Made by a program: the position numbers and the translations under genes. A stretch of DNA of 64,000 bases from Streptomyces sp. SCUT-3. GTDB lineage: Bacteria > Actinomycetota > Actinomycetes > Streptomycetales > Streptomycetaceae. Shown piece by piece: positions 51,950 through 60,839 of the stretch. The stretch covers positions 5,714,501 through 5,778,500 of the forward strand of contig NZ_CP046907.1 of NCBI RefSeq assembly GCF_014083985.1, written 5' to 3'. The notes under the pieces are model-generated. The model was not told the origin of the DNA, searched no databases, and was given only the letters and a program-made list of their open reading frames with translations. Each line of letters opens with the position of its first letter. The stretch's first letter is position 1.

Positions 51950-52632
51950 AACGCCCAGCCGTCAAACGCCCGGCCGCCGGGCGCCGGGCCGCGGACACCG
52001 CGGAAGCCTGGCACCCCGTCGCCTGGCAGACCCAGTCCCTCCTGCTGGCCTACCCCGACGAACAGCTGCTGCGGCACGCCCCGCTGGCCCGCCGGGCCGC
52101 CGCAGCCCTGCCCGCACCCGCCGGCCGGCCCCTGGACCGCTTCCTGGACCACCTCGCCCGCACCCCCCTGCCGGAACTGGCCGCCGACTACGTCGCCACC
52201 TTCGACCACCGCAAACGCTGCTGCCCCTACCTGACCTACTACGCCCACGGGGACACCCGCAGGCGCGGCGTCGCCCTGCTGCGCCTGAAGCAGACCTACG
52301 CCGCCGCCGGCCTGCGGCCGCCCGACGACGAACTGCCCGACCACCTCGCCGTGGTCCTGGAGTTCGCCGCCACCGGCGACCCCGCGGCCGGACGGCGGCT
52401 GCTGCTGGAGCACCGCGCCGGCCTGGAGGTGCTGCGCCTGGCGCTGCGCGACGAACGCTCGGCGTGGGCCGACGTCCTCGAATCGGTGTCGGCGACACTG
52501 CCCCCGCTGGGAGGAGACGAACGCGGGGCCGTCGCCGCGCTCGCCGCACAGGGCCCGCCGGAGGAGCAGGTCGGCCTGGACCCGTACGCGCCCCCGCAAC
52601 CCGCCCCCCACCCGTCAGGAGGCCGCCGATGA
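51946..52632 (+). CDS. narJ: Nitrate reductase chaperone NarJ
   Basis: 228-residue helical chaperone (TorD/NarJ family) for cofactor insertion into NarG. YVATFDHRKRCCPYLTYYAHGDTRRRG is the conserved core (residues about 84-110; read in two parts), LPDHLAVVLEFAA the second. A repeated VKRPAVKRPAA at the N-terminus suggests a small in-frame duplication. GTG start overlaps narH and its stop overlaps the narI start, so the subunits are made in step. Confidence 0.93.
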   Translation: MKRPAVKRPAAGRRAADTAEAWHPVAWQTQSLLLAYPDEQLLRHAPLARRAAAALPAPAGRPLDRFLDHLARTPLPELAADYVATFDHRKRCCPYLTYYAHGDTRRRGVALLRLKQTYAAAGLRPPDDELPDHLAVVLEFAATGDPAAGRRLLLEHRAGLEVLRLALRDERSAWADVLESVSATLPPLGGDERGAVAALAAQGPPEEQVGLDPYAPPQPAPHPSGGRR

Positions 52633-53363
52633 CCCCGCCCGGCGCACTCGGCACGGTCCTGTGGGTGATCCTGCCCTACGTGGCGCTCGTCACCTTCGTG
52701 CTGGGCCACGTGTGGCGCTACCGCTACGACAAGTTCGGCTGGACCACCCGCTCCTCCCAGCTGTACGAGTCGCGGCTGCTGCGGATCGGCAGCCCCGTGT
52801 TCCACTTCGGGATCCTGGTGGTGCTCGTCGGCCACGTGATGGGCCTGCTGGTGCCCGCGAGCTGGACCGCGGCGGCGGGGATCACGGAGCACGCCTACCA
52901 CGTGACGGCCGTCGCCCTGGGCACGGTCGCCGGCGTGTGCACCCTCGGCGGGCTGGCCGTCCTGATCTACCGCCGGCGCACCGTCGGCCCCGTGTTCAGC
53001 GCCACCACGGCCAACGACAAGCTGATGTACGCGGTGCTGACCCTGGTGATCGTCCTCGGACTGGCCGCCACGGTGGCCGCCAACATCGCCGGAGGGGGGT
53101 ACGACTACCGGGCCACCATCTCCCCCTGGTTCCGGTCGGTCTTCTACCTGCGGCCCGACCCCGCCCTGATGGCCGGCGCGCCGGTGCTCTTCCAACTGCA
53201 CGCGCTCAGCGCCCTCGTGCTGTTCGCCCTGTGGCCGTTCACCCGGCTGGTCCACATGCTCACCGCGCCCGTGGGCTACCTCACCCGCCCCTACATCGTC
53301 TACCGCAGCAGGGACGTGCAACTGGGCGCCCACGCCCCCCGCCGCGGCTGGGAACGCACCTGA
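52629..53363 (+). CDS. narI: Nitrate reductase gamma subunit NarI (diheme cytochrome b)
   Basis: 244 residues, five TM helices. Heme-ligand His occur in GSPVFHFGILVVLVGHVMG (two) and in FQLHALSALVLFAL with PFTRLVHML (two). It oxidises menaquinol and passes electrons to NarH. RYRYDKFGWTTRSSQLYES after TM1 is the conserved loop of NarI. ATG overlaps the narJ stop. A small hairpin GTCCC-TTCG-GGGAC (53375-53388) follows 11 bases after the stop and may terminate the operon. Confidence 0.95.
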   Translation: MTPPGALGTVLWVILPYVALVTFVLGHVWRYRYDKFGWTTRSSQLYESRLLRIGSPVFHFGILVVLVGHVMGLLVPASWTAAAGITEHAYHVTAVALGTVAGVCTLGGLAVLIYRRRTVGPVFSATTANDKLMYAVLTLVIVLGLAATVAANIAGGGYDYRATISPWFRSVFYLRPDPALMAGAPVLFQLHALSALVLFALWPFTRLVHMLTAPVGYLTRPYIVYRSRDVQLGAHAPRRGWERT

Positions 53364-53406
53364 GACCTCCCGACCGTCCCTTCGGGGACCACGGACGGGC
53401 AGGTCA

Positions 53407-53420
53407 GGGCCGATCGGCCC
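53407..53420. promoter_or_regulatory. DosR-like palindrome GGGCCGATCGGCCC
   Basis: The core of a perfect 18-base palindrome CAGGGCCGATCGGCCCTG (53405-53422). It fits GGGNC-N4-GNCCC and is the most symmetrical of the seven sites. It lies 68 bases upstream of the nitroreductase start. Confidence 0.55.
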
Positions 53421-53488
53421 TGCCGGATCCGTGTCGGGTGTTCCTACTGTTGCCAGTGAGCCGACAGACCCCCACCAGGAGGCGCGCG

Positions 53489-54487
53489 ATGACCGTTCCG
53501 GCGTTGACCCGGGAACAGCTGGAGACCCTCGTCGAGGCAGGGCTCGCCGCGCCCTCGGTGCACAACATGCAGCCGTGGAGGTTCCGCACGGCCGCCGGCA
53601 GCCGCGTCCTGCGGGTGTACGCGGACCCGGAGCGGACGCTGCCGGTCGCGGACCCCCGGGGCCGCACGCTGTACATGTCCGTGGGGGCCGCGCTGTTCAA
53701 CGTCCGGGTGGCCGCGGCCCACCTGGGCCTCGAAACGGAGGTCCGGCTCCTGCCGGACCCGGACGACCCGATGCTGGCGGCCGAGGTGGAGGTCACCGGA
53801 CCGGCCCCGACCCGCACCCCCTACGGCCGCGACCTCTTCCCGGCGATCCGGGAACGCCGCTCCAGCCGGCTGCCGTACACCAACCGGGACGTGCCCGAGA
53901 CGGCGCTCGGGGAGCTGATGGAGGCCGCCGCGGCCGAGGGCGCGGTCCTGCTCCCCCTGGAGGAGGACGGGATGCGCCGGGTGATGGACCTGACCGACGA
54001 GGCCGAGCGGCGCAACAGCAGCGACCCCGCGCGCCGCGAGGAGGTGCGGCACTGGCTGCGGCGGGAGGGCGACGACGCACGGGACGGCCTCCCCGCCGCC
54101 GCGCTGGGCCCGATGGACGCGGAGGCCCACGTGCCGATGCGCAATTTCACCGGGGCGCCCGTCGCCCCCGTCGTCCCGCCCGCCCGCTTCGAGCCCCTCC
54201 CGGGCCTGGCCACCCTGTCCACCGTCGGCGACACGCCCGCCGACTGGCTCCGCGCCGGGCAGGCACTGGAGCGCGTGCTGCTGGTGGCCACGCTCCACGG
54301 GCTGCGCGCGTCCCTGCTCCACCAGGCCATGGAGTGGCAGGACCTGCGCTGGGCCCTGCGCGACCCCGAGGGAGGGCCGGCCCACGTCCAGATGGTGCTG
54401 CGCGTCGGCTACGGCCCGCCCGGCCCCGCGACGCCCCGCCGCCCGGTCTCGGAGGTCCTGGAGGTGGAGGACCGCGCGGCACGCTGA
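53489..54487 (+). CDS. Acg-type nitroreductase family protein
   Basis: 332 residues, a paralogue of the gene at 11976-12980. Landmarks: GLAAPSVHNMQPWRFR at 18-33, MSVGAALFNVRVAAAHLG, HVPMRNFTGAPV near 213, and GLRASLLHQAMEWQDLRWAL near 272. As for Acg, flavin storage rather than catalysis is possible. ATG follows CAGGAGG. It stands immediately upstream of the sensor kinase in the same direction, just as Acg-like genes lie near dosRS in mycobacteria. Confidence 0.9.
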   Translation: MTVPALTREQLETLVEAGLAAPSVHNMQPWRFRTAAGSRVLRVYADPERTLPVADPRGRTLYMSVGAALFNVRVAAAHLGLETEVRLLPDPDDPMLAAEVEVTGPAPTRTPYGRDLFPAIRERRSSRLPYTNRDVPETALGELMEAAAAEGAVLLPLEEDGMRRVMDLTDEAERRNSSDPARREEVRHWLRREGDDARDGLPAAALGPMDAEAHVPMRNFTGAPVAPVVPPARFEPLPGLATLSTVGDTPADWLRAGQALERVLLVATLHGLRASLLHQAMEWQDLRWALRDPEGGPAHVQMVLRVGYGPPGPATPRRPVSEVLEVEDRAAR

Positions 54488-54597
54488 GCGAACGGCGTGC
54501 CGTGCGGACGGCGCGCCGCCCGCACGGCGCGGTGAGTGCGCCCCGCGCCGGCGGGCGCGGGGCGGTGCACGGCAGGGACGGGGGGAGGGAGCAGACG

Positions 54598-56337
54598 GTG
54601 GGGAGCACCGAGGAGAGCAGCCAGGTGCGGCTGCCGCAACTGAGGCTGGACGACCTCCTCGAGGAGTTGCAGAGCCGGATCGACACGGCGCGCGGCACCT
54701 GGGACCGGCTGCACAGCCTGCTGGAGGCCGTGCTGTCGGTCGGCAGCGAACTGGACCTGGAGCAGGTGCTGCAACGCATCGTCGAGGCGGCCGCGACGCT
54801 GGTCGACGCCGAGTACGCGGCCCTGGGCGTGCTCGGCCCGGACGGCCCGGACGGCCCGGGCGGGCAGCGGATCGTGCAGTTCCTGACCGTGGGACTGACC
54901 GACGAGGAGATCGCCGCCATAGGCCCCTACCCGTCGGGCCACGGCACCCTGGGCGAACTGGTCCGCAACCCCGAGCCGCTGCGGCTGGCCGAACTGTCCG
55001 CGCACCCCGTCTCCCACGGCTTCCCGCCCGGCCACCCGCCGATGCGCACCTTCCTCGGCGCACCGCTGCGGGTGCGCGACCAGGTCTTCGGCAACCTCTA
55101 CCTCACGGAGAAGCGCGGCGGGGCGCAGTTCGACGCCGAGGACGAGGCGGTGCTGCTGACCCTGGCCGTGGCCGCCGGCGTGGCGATCGACAACGCCCGT
55201 CTGTACGAGGAGTCCAGGAGGCGCGAACGCTGGCTGCGGGCGACCACGCAGGTCACCCACAGCCTGCTGTCCGGCAGCCCGCACGCCGAGGTGCTCGCCC
55301 TGATCGCCGAGCACGCCCGGGAGATCACCGGCGCCGACCTGGCCGTCGTCGCGCTGCCCGTGGGCGACGGCGAGAACCTGGCGGTGGAGCTGGCCATCGG
55401 CCGGGAGGCGGACAAGCACCGCGGCCTGGTGATGCCGGTGGGCGGCAGCCTCAGCGGTGCGGCGTTCCGCGGGGGCGTGCCGGTCACCAGCCCGGACGTC
55501 TCCCGCGACGCACGGGTCTCCGCGGGGCCCCCGCGGTTCGCCGAACTGGGCCCGGCGGTGGCGGTGCCCGTCGGGACGACCACCGGAGTGCGCGGAGTCC
55601 TCTTCCTGGCCCGCGCCCTCGGCCAGCCGGACTTCACCGGACCGGACACCGAGCCCCTGCTGGGCTTCGCGGGCCAGGCGGCGGTGGCGATGGAACTGGC
55701 CGAACGGCAGCACGCCGCCGAGCAGGTCGCCCTGCTGGAGGAACGCGACCGGATCGCCCGGGACCTGCACGACCTGGCCGTCCAGCGGATCTTCGCGACC
55801 GGCATGACGCTGCAGAGCGCGGCGCGCTTCATCGACGACGGCACCGCGTCGGAGCGGGTGCTGCGCGCCGTCGGCGACCTGGACGAGACCATCGGCATCA
55901 TCCGGGCGACCGTCTTCGGCACGCCGCCGGGAGCGGGCGAGGAGGAGCACGACCTGCGCGCCCGCGTCGTCCGGGCGGCCGGGGCCGCCGCCGGCCCGCT
56001 GGGCTTCGCCCCGAGCCTGAGCATGGAGGGCGTGCTCGACGCGGAGGTCCCCGAGGAGGTCGCCGACCACATGGTGGCGGTCCTCGGCGAGGCCCTGACC
56101 AACGTCGCCCGGCACGCGCACGCCTCCCGCGCGGAGGTCATCCTGGGCACGACCGGCTCGGAGGCGGTGCTCACCGTCGCCGACGACGGGGTCGGAATCC
56201 GCCCCGGAGGCCGCCGCAGCGGCCTGCGCAACCTCGCCGAGCGGGCCGAGCGGCTCGGCGGCTCGCTGGAGCTGTCCGCCCCGCCCGGCGGCGGCACCGT
56301 CCTCGTCTGGCGCGTCCCCCTGGAGCGGCCCTGCTGA
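54598..56337 (+). CDS. DosS/DevS-like heme GAF sensor histidine kinase
   Basis: 579 residues: GAF-A (about 45-205), GAF-B (about 215-370), HisKA_3 dimerisation/phosphoacceptor (RDRIARDLHDLAVQRIF, His391) and HATPase (about 470-579, DDGVGIRPGG and GLRNLAERAERLGG). In GAF-A, GFPPGHPPMRTFLG puts His146 where M. tuberculosis DosS has heme ligand His149, and NLYLTEK puts Tyr168 where DosS has distal Tyr171. So heme-based sensing of O2, NO or CO is predicted. GTG start after GGGAGGGAG. There is no response-regulator gene next to it or elsewhere in the window. Confidence 0.9.
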   Translation: MGSTEESSQVRLPQLRLDDLLEELQSRIDTARGTWDRLHSLLEAVLSVGSELDLEQVLQRIVEAAATLVDAEYAALGVLGPDGPDGPGGQRIVQFLTVGLTDEEIAAIGPYPSGHGTLGELVRNPEPLRLAELSAHPVSHGFPPGHPPMRTFLGAPLRVRDQVFGNLYLTEKRGGAQFDAEDEAVLLTLAVAAGVAIDNARLYEESRRRERWLRATTQVTHSLLSGSPHAEVLALIAEHAREITGADLAVVALPVGDGENLAVELAIGREADKHRGLVMPVGGSLSGAAFRGGVPVTSPDVSRDARVSAGPPRFAELGPAVAVPVGTTTGVRGVLFLARALGQPDFTGPDTEPLLGFAGQAAVAMELAERQHAAEQVALLEERDRIARDLHDLAVQRIFATGMTLQSAARFIDDGTASERVLRAVGDLDETIGIIRATVFGTPPGAGEEEHDLRARVVRAAGAAAGPLGFAPSLSMEGVLDAEVPEEVADHMVAVLGEALTNVARHAHASRAEVILGTTGSEAVLTVADDGVGIRPGGRRSGLRNLAERAERLGGSLELSAPPGGGTVLVWRVPLERPC

Positions 56338-56346
56338 CCCCGCCGG

Positions 56347-56793
56347 TCAGCGCTGGTACAGGCCGACGAGGGTGCCGGAGGCGGTGGCGAGGTGCGCGGC
56401 GCGGCTGCGGATCTCCTTCTCCGGCACGTCCCGCGGCAGCGGCTCGGGCAGGGCGTACAGGCGGAAGAAGTAGCGGTGCGCCGGGTCGCCCGCGGGGGGC
56501 CGGGGCCCGCCCCAGCCCGTGTCGCCGTAGCCGTTGCGCCGGGGCGTTCCGCCGGCCGGGGTCCCGCCCGCGGCCACCCCGTCGCTGTCGGGGGAGATGC
56601 CGGTCACCAGCCAGTGCAGGAAGTCTCCCGAGGGCGCGTCGGGGTCCTCGCACACCAGCACCAGCTCGGCGGTGCCGTCGGGGATCCCGGACCAGGTCAG
56701 CGGCGGCGAGACGTCGTCCCCGTCCTTGGAGTACCGCCGGGGGACGATGTCGTGGTCCGCGAACGCGGAGCTCTTCAGCTCGATACCGCTCAT
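56347..56793 (-). CDS. YbhB/YbcL (PEBP) family protein
   Basis: 148-residue phosphatidylethanolamine-binding-like protein. DGDDVSPPLTWSGIPDGTAEL and DPDAPSGDFLHWLVTGI carry the conserved ligand-pocket Asp, Pro and His; YFFRLYAL is the later core strand. No signal peptide, so cytoplasmic. Role unknown in actinobacteria. It ends 9 bases from the kinase stop on the opposite strand. Confidence 0.9.
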   Translation of the reverse strand: MSGIELKSSAFADHDIVPRRYSKDGDDVSPPLTWSGIPDGTAELVLVCEDPDAPSGDFLHWLVTGISPDSDGVAAGGTPAGGTPRRNGYGDTGWGGPRPPAGDPAHRYFFRLYALPEPLPRDVPEKEIRSRAAHLATASGTLVGLYQR

Positions 56794-57023
56794 GCGGCCC
56801 GGGTACCCCTGCGACCGGCGTGCATGCGGAGCGGCCGCCGCCGTGCGGCGGAAGCACGCGGATGGAGCAGCGGACGGCGGCGGCCTCCGCCCCGCACCCC
56901 GGTCACCCCCGGGGAGAAGTGCGCGACGGGCGGGCCGTCCGGCGCGGGCAGCCCGGCCCGCAGCCCCCTCCGGCGGCCCCGCCCGCCAGTTTCGGCGCAC
57001 GGGCCGGGGGCACGCGCGCATCC

Positions 57024-58292
57024 ATGAGCGAACAGCACCGCCCCCTGCCGGACAGCACCCTGTCCCTGCTGGCCGAAGGCTACGCCTGGCTGCCCGACCG
57101 CCGGCGCCGCACCGCGGGCCCAGCGGTGCGGGCCCGGGTGACGGGCCGGCGCACGACGGCCCTGCGCGGCCCGGAGGCGGTGCGGTTCTTCTACGACGAA
57201 CGGCACGTGCACCGGCACGGCGCCCTCCCCGAGGCGGTGCGGGGCACGCTGTTCGGGCACGGCGCGGTGCACACCCTCGACGGCGAGGCGCACCGCGTCC
57301 GCAAGGCGATGTTCACTGCCCTGCTCACCGACCCCGGGAACGTCGCCGCCCTGACGGAGAGCGTCGCCGGGGCGTGGGACGAGGCGGCCGCCTCGTGGCC
57401 GGACCGCCGGCAGGTGGTGCTGTTCGACGAGGCGGCCCGGGTGCTCACCCGGGGGGTGTGCCGGTGGGCCGGCGTGCCCCTGGAGGAGGACGCGGCCCGG
57501 GGCACGGCCCGCGACCTGGTGGCCATGGTCGACGGCTTCGCGACCCTCGGCCCGCGCCACTGGCGCGCCCGCCGGGCGCGCGGACGGCACGAGAGGCGGC
57601 TGGCGCGCCTGGTGGGGGCCGTGCGCGACGGCACGGCCCCCGTGCCGCAGGGGTCGGCGGTGGACGCGGTGGCCCGCCACCGCGACGCCGACGGCGAGCC
57701 GCTGGCCCCGCACCCCGCCGCGGTGGAGCTGCTCAACGTCCTGCGCCCCACCGTCGCGGTCTGCTGGTTCACAGCCTTCGCCGCGCACGCCCTGCACCGG
57801 TGGCCGCAGCACCGCGGGCCGCTGCGCGGCGGCGACACCGCGTACGCGGAGGCGTTCGCCCACGAGGTGCGCCGCTTCTACCCGTTCGCGCCGTTCGTCG
57901 GCGGCCTGGCGTCGCGGGACCTGTCGTGGCGCGGCGAACGGATCCCCGCCCGCTCGCTCGTCCTCCTGGACCTGTACGGGCAGAACCACGACGACGCCCT
58001 GTGGGACGAGCCGTACCGCTTCGACCCCGGACGCTTCCTGGGCCGGGCCCCCGGCCGCGACGAACTGGTCCCGCAGGGCGGCGGCGACCCGCGCACCGGC
58101 CACCGCTGCCCGGGCGAGGACGTCACCGTCTCCCTCCTGCGGACCCTGGCGGTGCGGCTGGCCCGGCTGGAGTACGACGTGCCGCCGCAGGACCTGCGGA
58201 TCCCGCTGCGCCGCGTCCCGACGCGCCCGCGCAGCGGCTTCGTCCTCACCGCCGTCCGTCCGCCCGCGGGCCGCCGCCCGGCTGCCTCCTGA
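57024..58292 (+). CDS. CYP152-type cytochrome P450 (fatty-acid peroxygenase)
   Basis: 422 residues. The heme-Cys loop is VPQGGGDPRTGHRCPGEDVT, matching CYP152 (QGGGDHxTGHRCxGE) rather than the usual FGxGxHxCxG. The I-helix has NVLRPTVAVCWF, with the Arg-Pro pair that replaces the acid-alcohol pair and binds the fatty-acid carboxylate in peroxygenases. FVGGLASRDLSW follows the ExxR-type HEVRRFYPFAPF. It probably hydroxylates or decarboxylates fatty acids using H2O2, without a redox partner. ATG at 57024. Its end overlaps the convergent NLR gene by 47 bases. Confidence 0.9.
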   Translation: MSEQHRPLPDSTLSLLAEGYAWLPDRRRRTAGPAVRARVTGRRTTALRGPEAVRFFYDERHVHRHGALPEAVRGTLFGHGAVHTLDGEAHRVRKAMFTALLTDPGNVAALTESVAGAWDEAAASWPDRRQVVLFDEAARVLTRGVCRWAGVPLEEDAARGTARDLVAMVDGFATLGPRHWRARRARGRHERRLARLVGAVRDGTAPVPQGSAVDAVARHRDADGEPLAPHPAAVELLNVLRPTVAVCWFTAFAAHALHRWPQHRGPLRGGDTAYAEAFAHEVRRFYPFAPFVGGLASRDLSWRGERIPARSLVLLDLYGQNHDDALWDEPYRFDPGRFLGRAPGRDELVPQGGGDPRTGHRCPGEDVTVSLLRTLAVRLARLEYDVPPQDLRIPLRRVPTRPRSGFVLTAVRPPAGRRPAAS

Positions 58293-60834
58293 CCCTGCCT
58301 CCCGACCGCCCCGACCGCCCCGACCGTCCCTCGCGGCGCAGGGCGCCGCGCAGGTTGTGCAGGGCCAGGCCCTCGAGGTGACTGTCGCCGGTTTCCCGGA
58401 AGGCGGCGAGCGCCTTCCGCTGGGCGTCGACGGCCTCCTCGAACCGTCCCGCCTTCGACAGAGTGGCGCCGAGGTTGTGCAGGGCCAGGCCCTCACCGTG
58501 GCGGTCGCGGAGATCGCGGTAGACGGTGACGGCCCGGGTGTGGGCGTCGACGGCCTCGCTCAACCGCCCCACCTCGCCCAGGGGCCGGCCGAGGTTGTTC
58601 AGGGCCCGGCCTTCACTGTGGCGGTCACCGGTCTCGCCGAAAACAGCGGCGGCCCGGGTGTGGGCGTCGACGGCCTCGTCGAACCGTCCCAGCTCGACCA
58701 GGGCCAGGCCGAGGTTGTCCAGCGCAAGGCCTTCTCGGTGGAGATCGCCGGTCCCACGGTAGATCGCGGCGGCTTCGGTGTGGAAATCGACGGCTTGGTC
58801 GAACCGCCGCAGCCCGACCAGGGCCCGGCCGAGGTTGTTGAGCGAGATCGCCTCACCGTGGCGGTCACCGAGGGTGCGGTAGACGGCGACAGCCGCCGTA
58901 TGGGCCTTGAGGGCCAGGTCGAACTGCCGCACCTCGGTCAGGACGCCGCCGAGGTTGTTCAGCGCGAGGCCCGCATGCCGGCGGTCGCCGGTCCCGCGGA
59001 GAACGGCGACCGCCCGGGAATGGGCTTTCAGGGCGTCGTCGAACCGCCGCAGCTTGGTCAGGACGTTGCCGAGGTTGCCGAGCGCACCCCCTTCACCCTG
59101 AACGTCGCCGGTCCCGCGGAAAACGGCGGCCGCCCGGGAAAGGACGTCGACGGCGTCGTCGAACCGCCGCAGCTCGGTCAGCGCGCTGCCGAGATTCGTC
59201 AGCGCCCCTGCTTCACCGTTGCGGTCCCCCGTGCCGCGGTGGACGGTTGCGGCCTCGTCGTGGGCGTCGGCGGCCTCGCCGAACCGCCGCAACCCGGCGA
59301 GGGCGAGACCGAGCTGGTTCAGCGCCGCCGCCTCGCCGCGGCGGTCGCCGGACTCGCGGCAGACGGCCAGGGCCGTCGTCGTGACGGTCACCCAGTCGTC
59401 GAAGGCATGGCGGTCGTGGAGGTACCGGCTGAGGGCGTCCGCGAGGTCGAGGCCGGTTTCCCCGAGGCCGAACCGCGGTGCCGCGGTGACGGTGGCAACG
59501 AGGTTGGAGCGTTCGTCGTCCAGCCAGGCCAGCGCGCCGTCGCGGTCCGGGAAACGGGTCGAGGCGGTGCCGCGTGCCGCGTCCAGGTGGGTGCCGGCGG
59601 CCTCCGCGGTGGTCCGGTAGTGGACGAAGAGGCGGGTGCGTGCGGCGTCGCGTTCGTCGCTGCCGGCGTGGAGGCGTCCCTTCTCGTCGGCGTACAGGCG
59701 CACGAGGTCGTGCAGCCGCCAGCGGCCCCAGACGTGTGCGGGTTCGAGCAGGTGGGCGCGGGCCAGGTCCTGAAGGAGTTCCTCCACCTCGTACAGGTCG
59801 CCGTCGGCGAGGCCGGCGGCGGCTTCGGTGGAGAGGTCGTCACCGGGGTTGAGCGACAGCAGCCGGAACAGGCGGGCGTGCCGGTGGCCGAGGCGGTCGT
59901 GGGAGAGGTCGAAGGCGGCGCGCACCGCGCGCTCCTCCCGGCGGAGCCGGTCCAGTCGGCGGTGCTCCGCCTCGAGGGCCCGCGCCAGGGAGGCCAACGG
60001 CCGCCCGGGGACGTCGGCGAGCAGGGCGGCCGCGATGCGCAGGGCCAGCGGCAGGCCGGCGCAGAGCCGGGCGACGGCCTGCGCGTGCTCCGGCTCGTCC
60101 CGCACACGGGTGTCGCCGGGGCCGAGGGCGTTGTGCAGGGCCTGCTCGAGCAACTCGACGGAGGACCGCGCGTCGAGGACGTCGAGGTCGTGCAGGCGGG
60201 CGCCGACGTCCAGGGTGTGACGGGAGGTGAGCAGAGCCGCGGTGGTGCCGTCCGCGGGCAGCAGCGGACGGGCCTGCTCCTCGTCGGAGGCGTTGTCGAC
60301 GACGACCAGTATCCGTCGCCCCTGCTCCGCGAACGCGGCCAGCACGCTGCGGTAGAGCCGCGCACGGTCCTGCAGGCCGTCGGGGATGTGCTCGCCGGGC
60401 ATTCCCAGAGCCCGTAACAGGCCGTCCAGGGCGTGGCCCGGGGACAGCCGGCGTTCGCTGTCGTAGCCGAACAGGTCGACGAACAGCACGCCGCCGGGAA
60501 ACCAGCCCGGCTCCTTCAACGCCCGGGTGGCCGTCTGCACGACCAGCTCGGTCTTGCCGACCCCGGCCAGCCCCGCCACCGCCGCCACCGGCGGCGCCTT
60601 CCGCTGCTCCGTGCCGGGCGCGAGGCCCGCGAGCAACGCCTCCACCTGCTCCTCACGGCCGGTGAAGGCGGCGGACGCCGGGGGGAGCCCGGACAGCGCC
60701 GGAGTGACCTGCGGCGGCAACCGCACGGTGATGTCCCGGCCCTGGATCACGGCGTGGAAGAACACACCGCCGTTGACCGTGTTCGACACCGCCCCGCCCG
60801 CGCCGTCCCGCCCGCCGGCGTCCGCCCCGGCCAT
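58246..60834 (-). CDS. NB-ARC/TPR protein (NLR-like) with N-terminal amyloid-like motif
   Basis: 862 residues. N-terminus: NTVNGGVFFHAVIQGRDITV (about 17-36), closely resembling the C-terminal motif of the preceding small protein. NB-ARC ATPase (about 60-330): FTGREEQVEALL, P-loop AVAGLAGVGKTEL, Walker B ILVVVDNASDEEQARP, and GLPLALRIAAALL. A winged-helix segment follows (to about 450), then eight full 40-residue TPRs plus a partial one (about 480-830), and a Gly/Arg tail. This is the STAND/NLR architecture used in signalling and phage defence. ATG 60834 lies 5 bases after the upstream stop. Confidence 0.88.
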   Translation of the reverse strand: MAGADAGGRDGAGGAVSNTVNGGVFFHAVIQGRDITVRLPPQVTPALSGLPPASAAFTGREEQVEALLAGLAPGTEQRKAPPVAAVAGLAGVGKTELVVQTATRALKEPGWFPGGVLFVDLFGYDSERRLSPGHALDGLLRALGMPGEHIPDGLQDRARLYRSVLAAFAEQGRRILVVVDNASDEEQARPLLPADGTTAALLTSRHTLDVGARLHDLDVLDARSSVELLEQALHNALGPGDTRVRDEPEHAQAVARLCAGLPLALRIAAALLADVPGRPLASLARALEAEHRRLDRLRREERAVRAAFDLSHDRLGHRHARLFRLLSLNPGDDLSTEAAAGLADGDLYEVEELLQDLARAHLLEPAHVWGRWRLHDLVRLYADEKGRLHAGSDERDAARTRLFVHYRTTAEAAGTHLDAARGTASTRFPDRDGALAWLDDERSNLVATVTAAPRFGLGETGLDLADALSRYLHDRHAFDDWVTVTTTALAVCRESGDRRGEAAALNQLGLALAGLRRFGEAADAHDEAATVHRGTGDRNGEAGALTNLGSALTELRRFDDAVDVLSRAAAVFRGTGDVQGEGGALGNLGNVLTKLRRFDDALKAHSRAVAVLRGTGDRRHAGLALNNLGGVLTEVRQFDLALKAHTAAVAVYRTLGDRHGEAISLNNLGRALVGLRRFDQAVDFHTEAAAIYRGTGDLHREGLALDNLGLALVELGRFDEAVDAHTRAAAVFGETGDRHSEGRALNNLGRPLGEVGRLSEAVDAHTRAVTVYRDLRDRHGEGLALHNLGATLSKAGRFEEAVDAQRKALAAFRETGDSHLEGLALHNLRGALRREGRSGRSGRSGGRVRRQPGGGPRADGRR
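58351..59390. repeat. 120-base tandem repeats encoding TPRs
   Basis: About eight and a half copies with a 120-base period, highly similar at DNA level (for example GAGGTTGTGCAGGGCCAGGCC recurring every 120 bases with small changes, read in blocks). Each encodes one 40-residue TPR. The similarity suggests recent duplication or gene conversion. Boundaries are approximate. Confidence 0.8.
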
Positions 60835-60839
60835 GCCGC

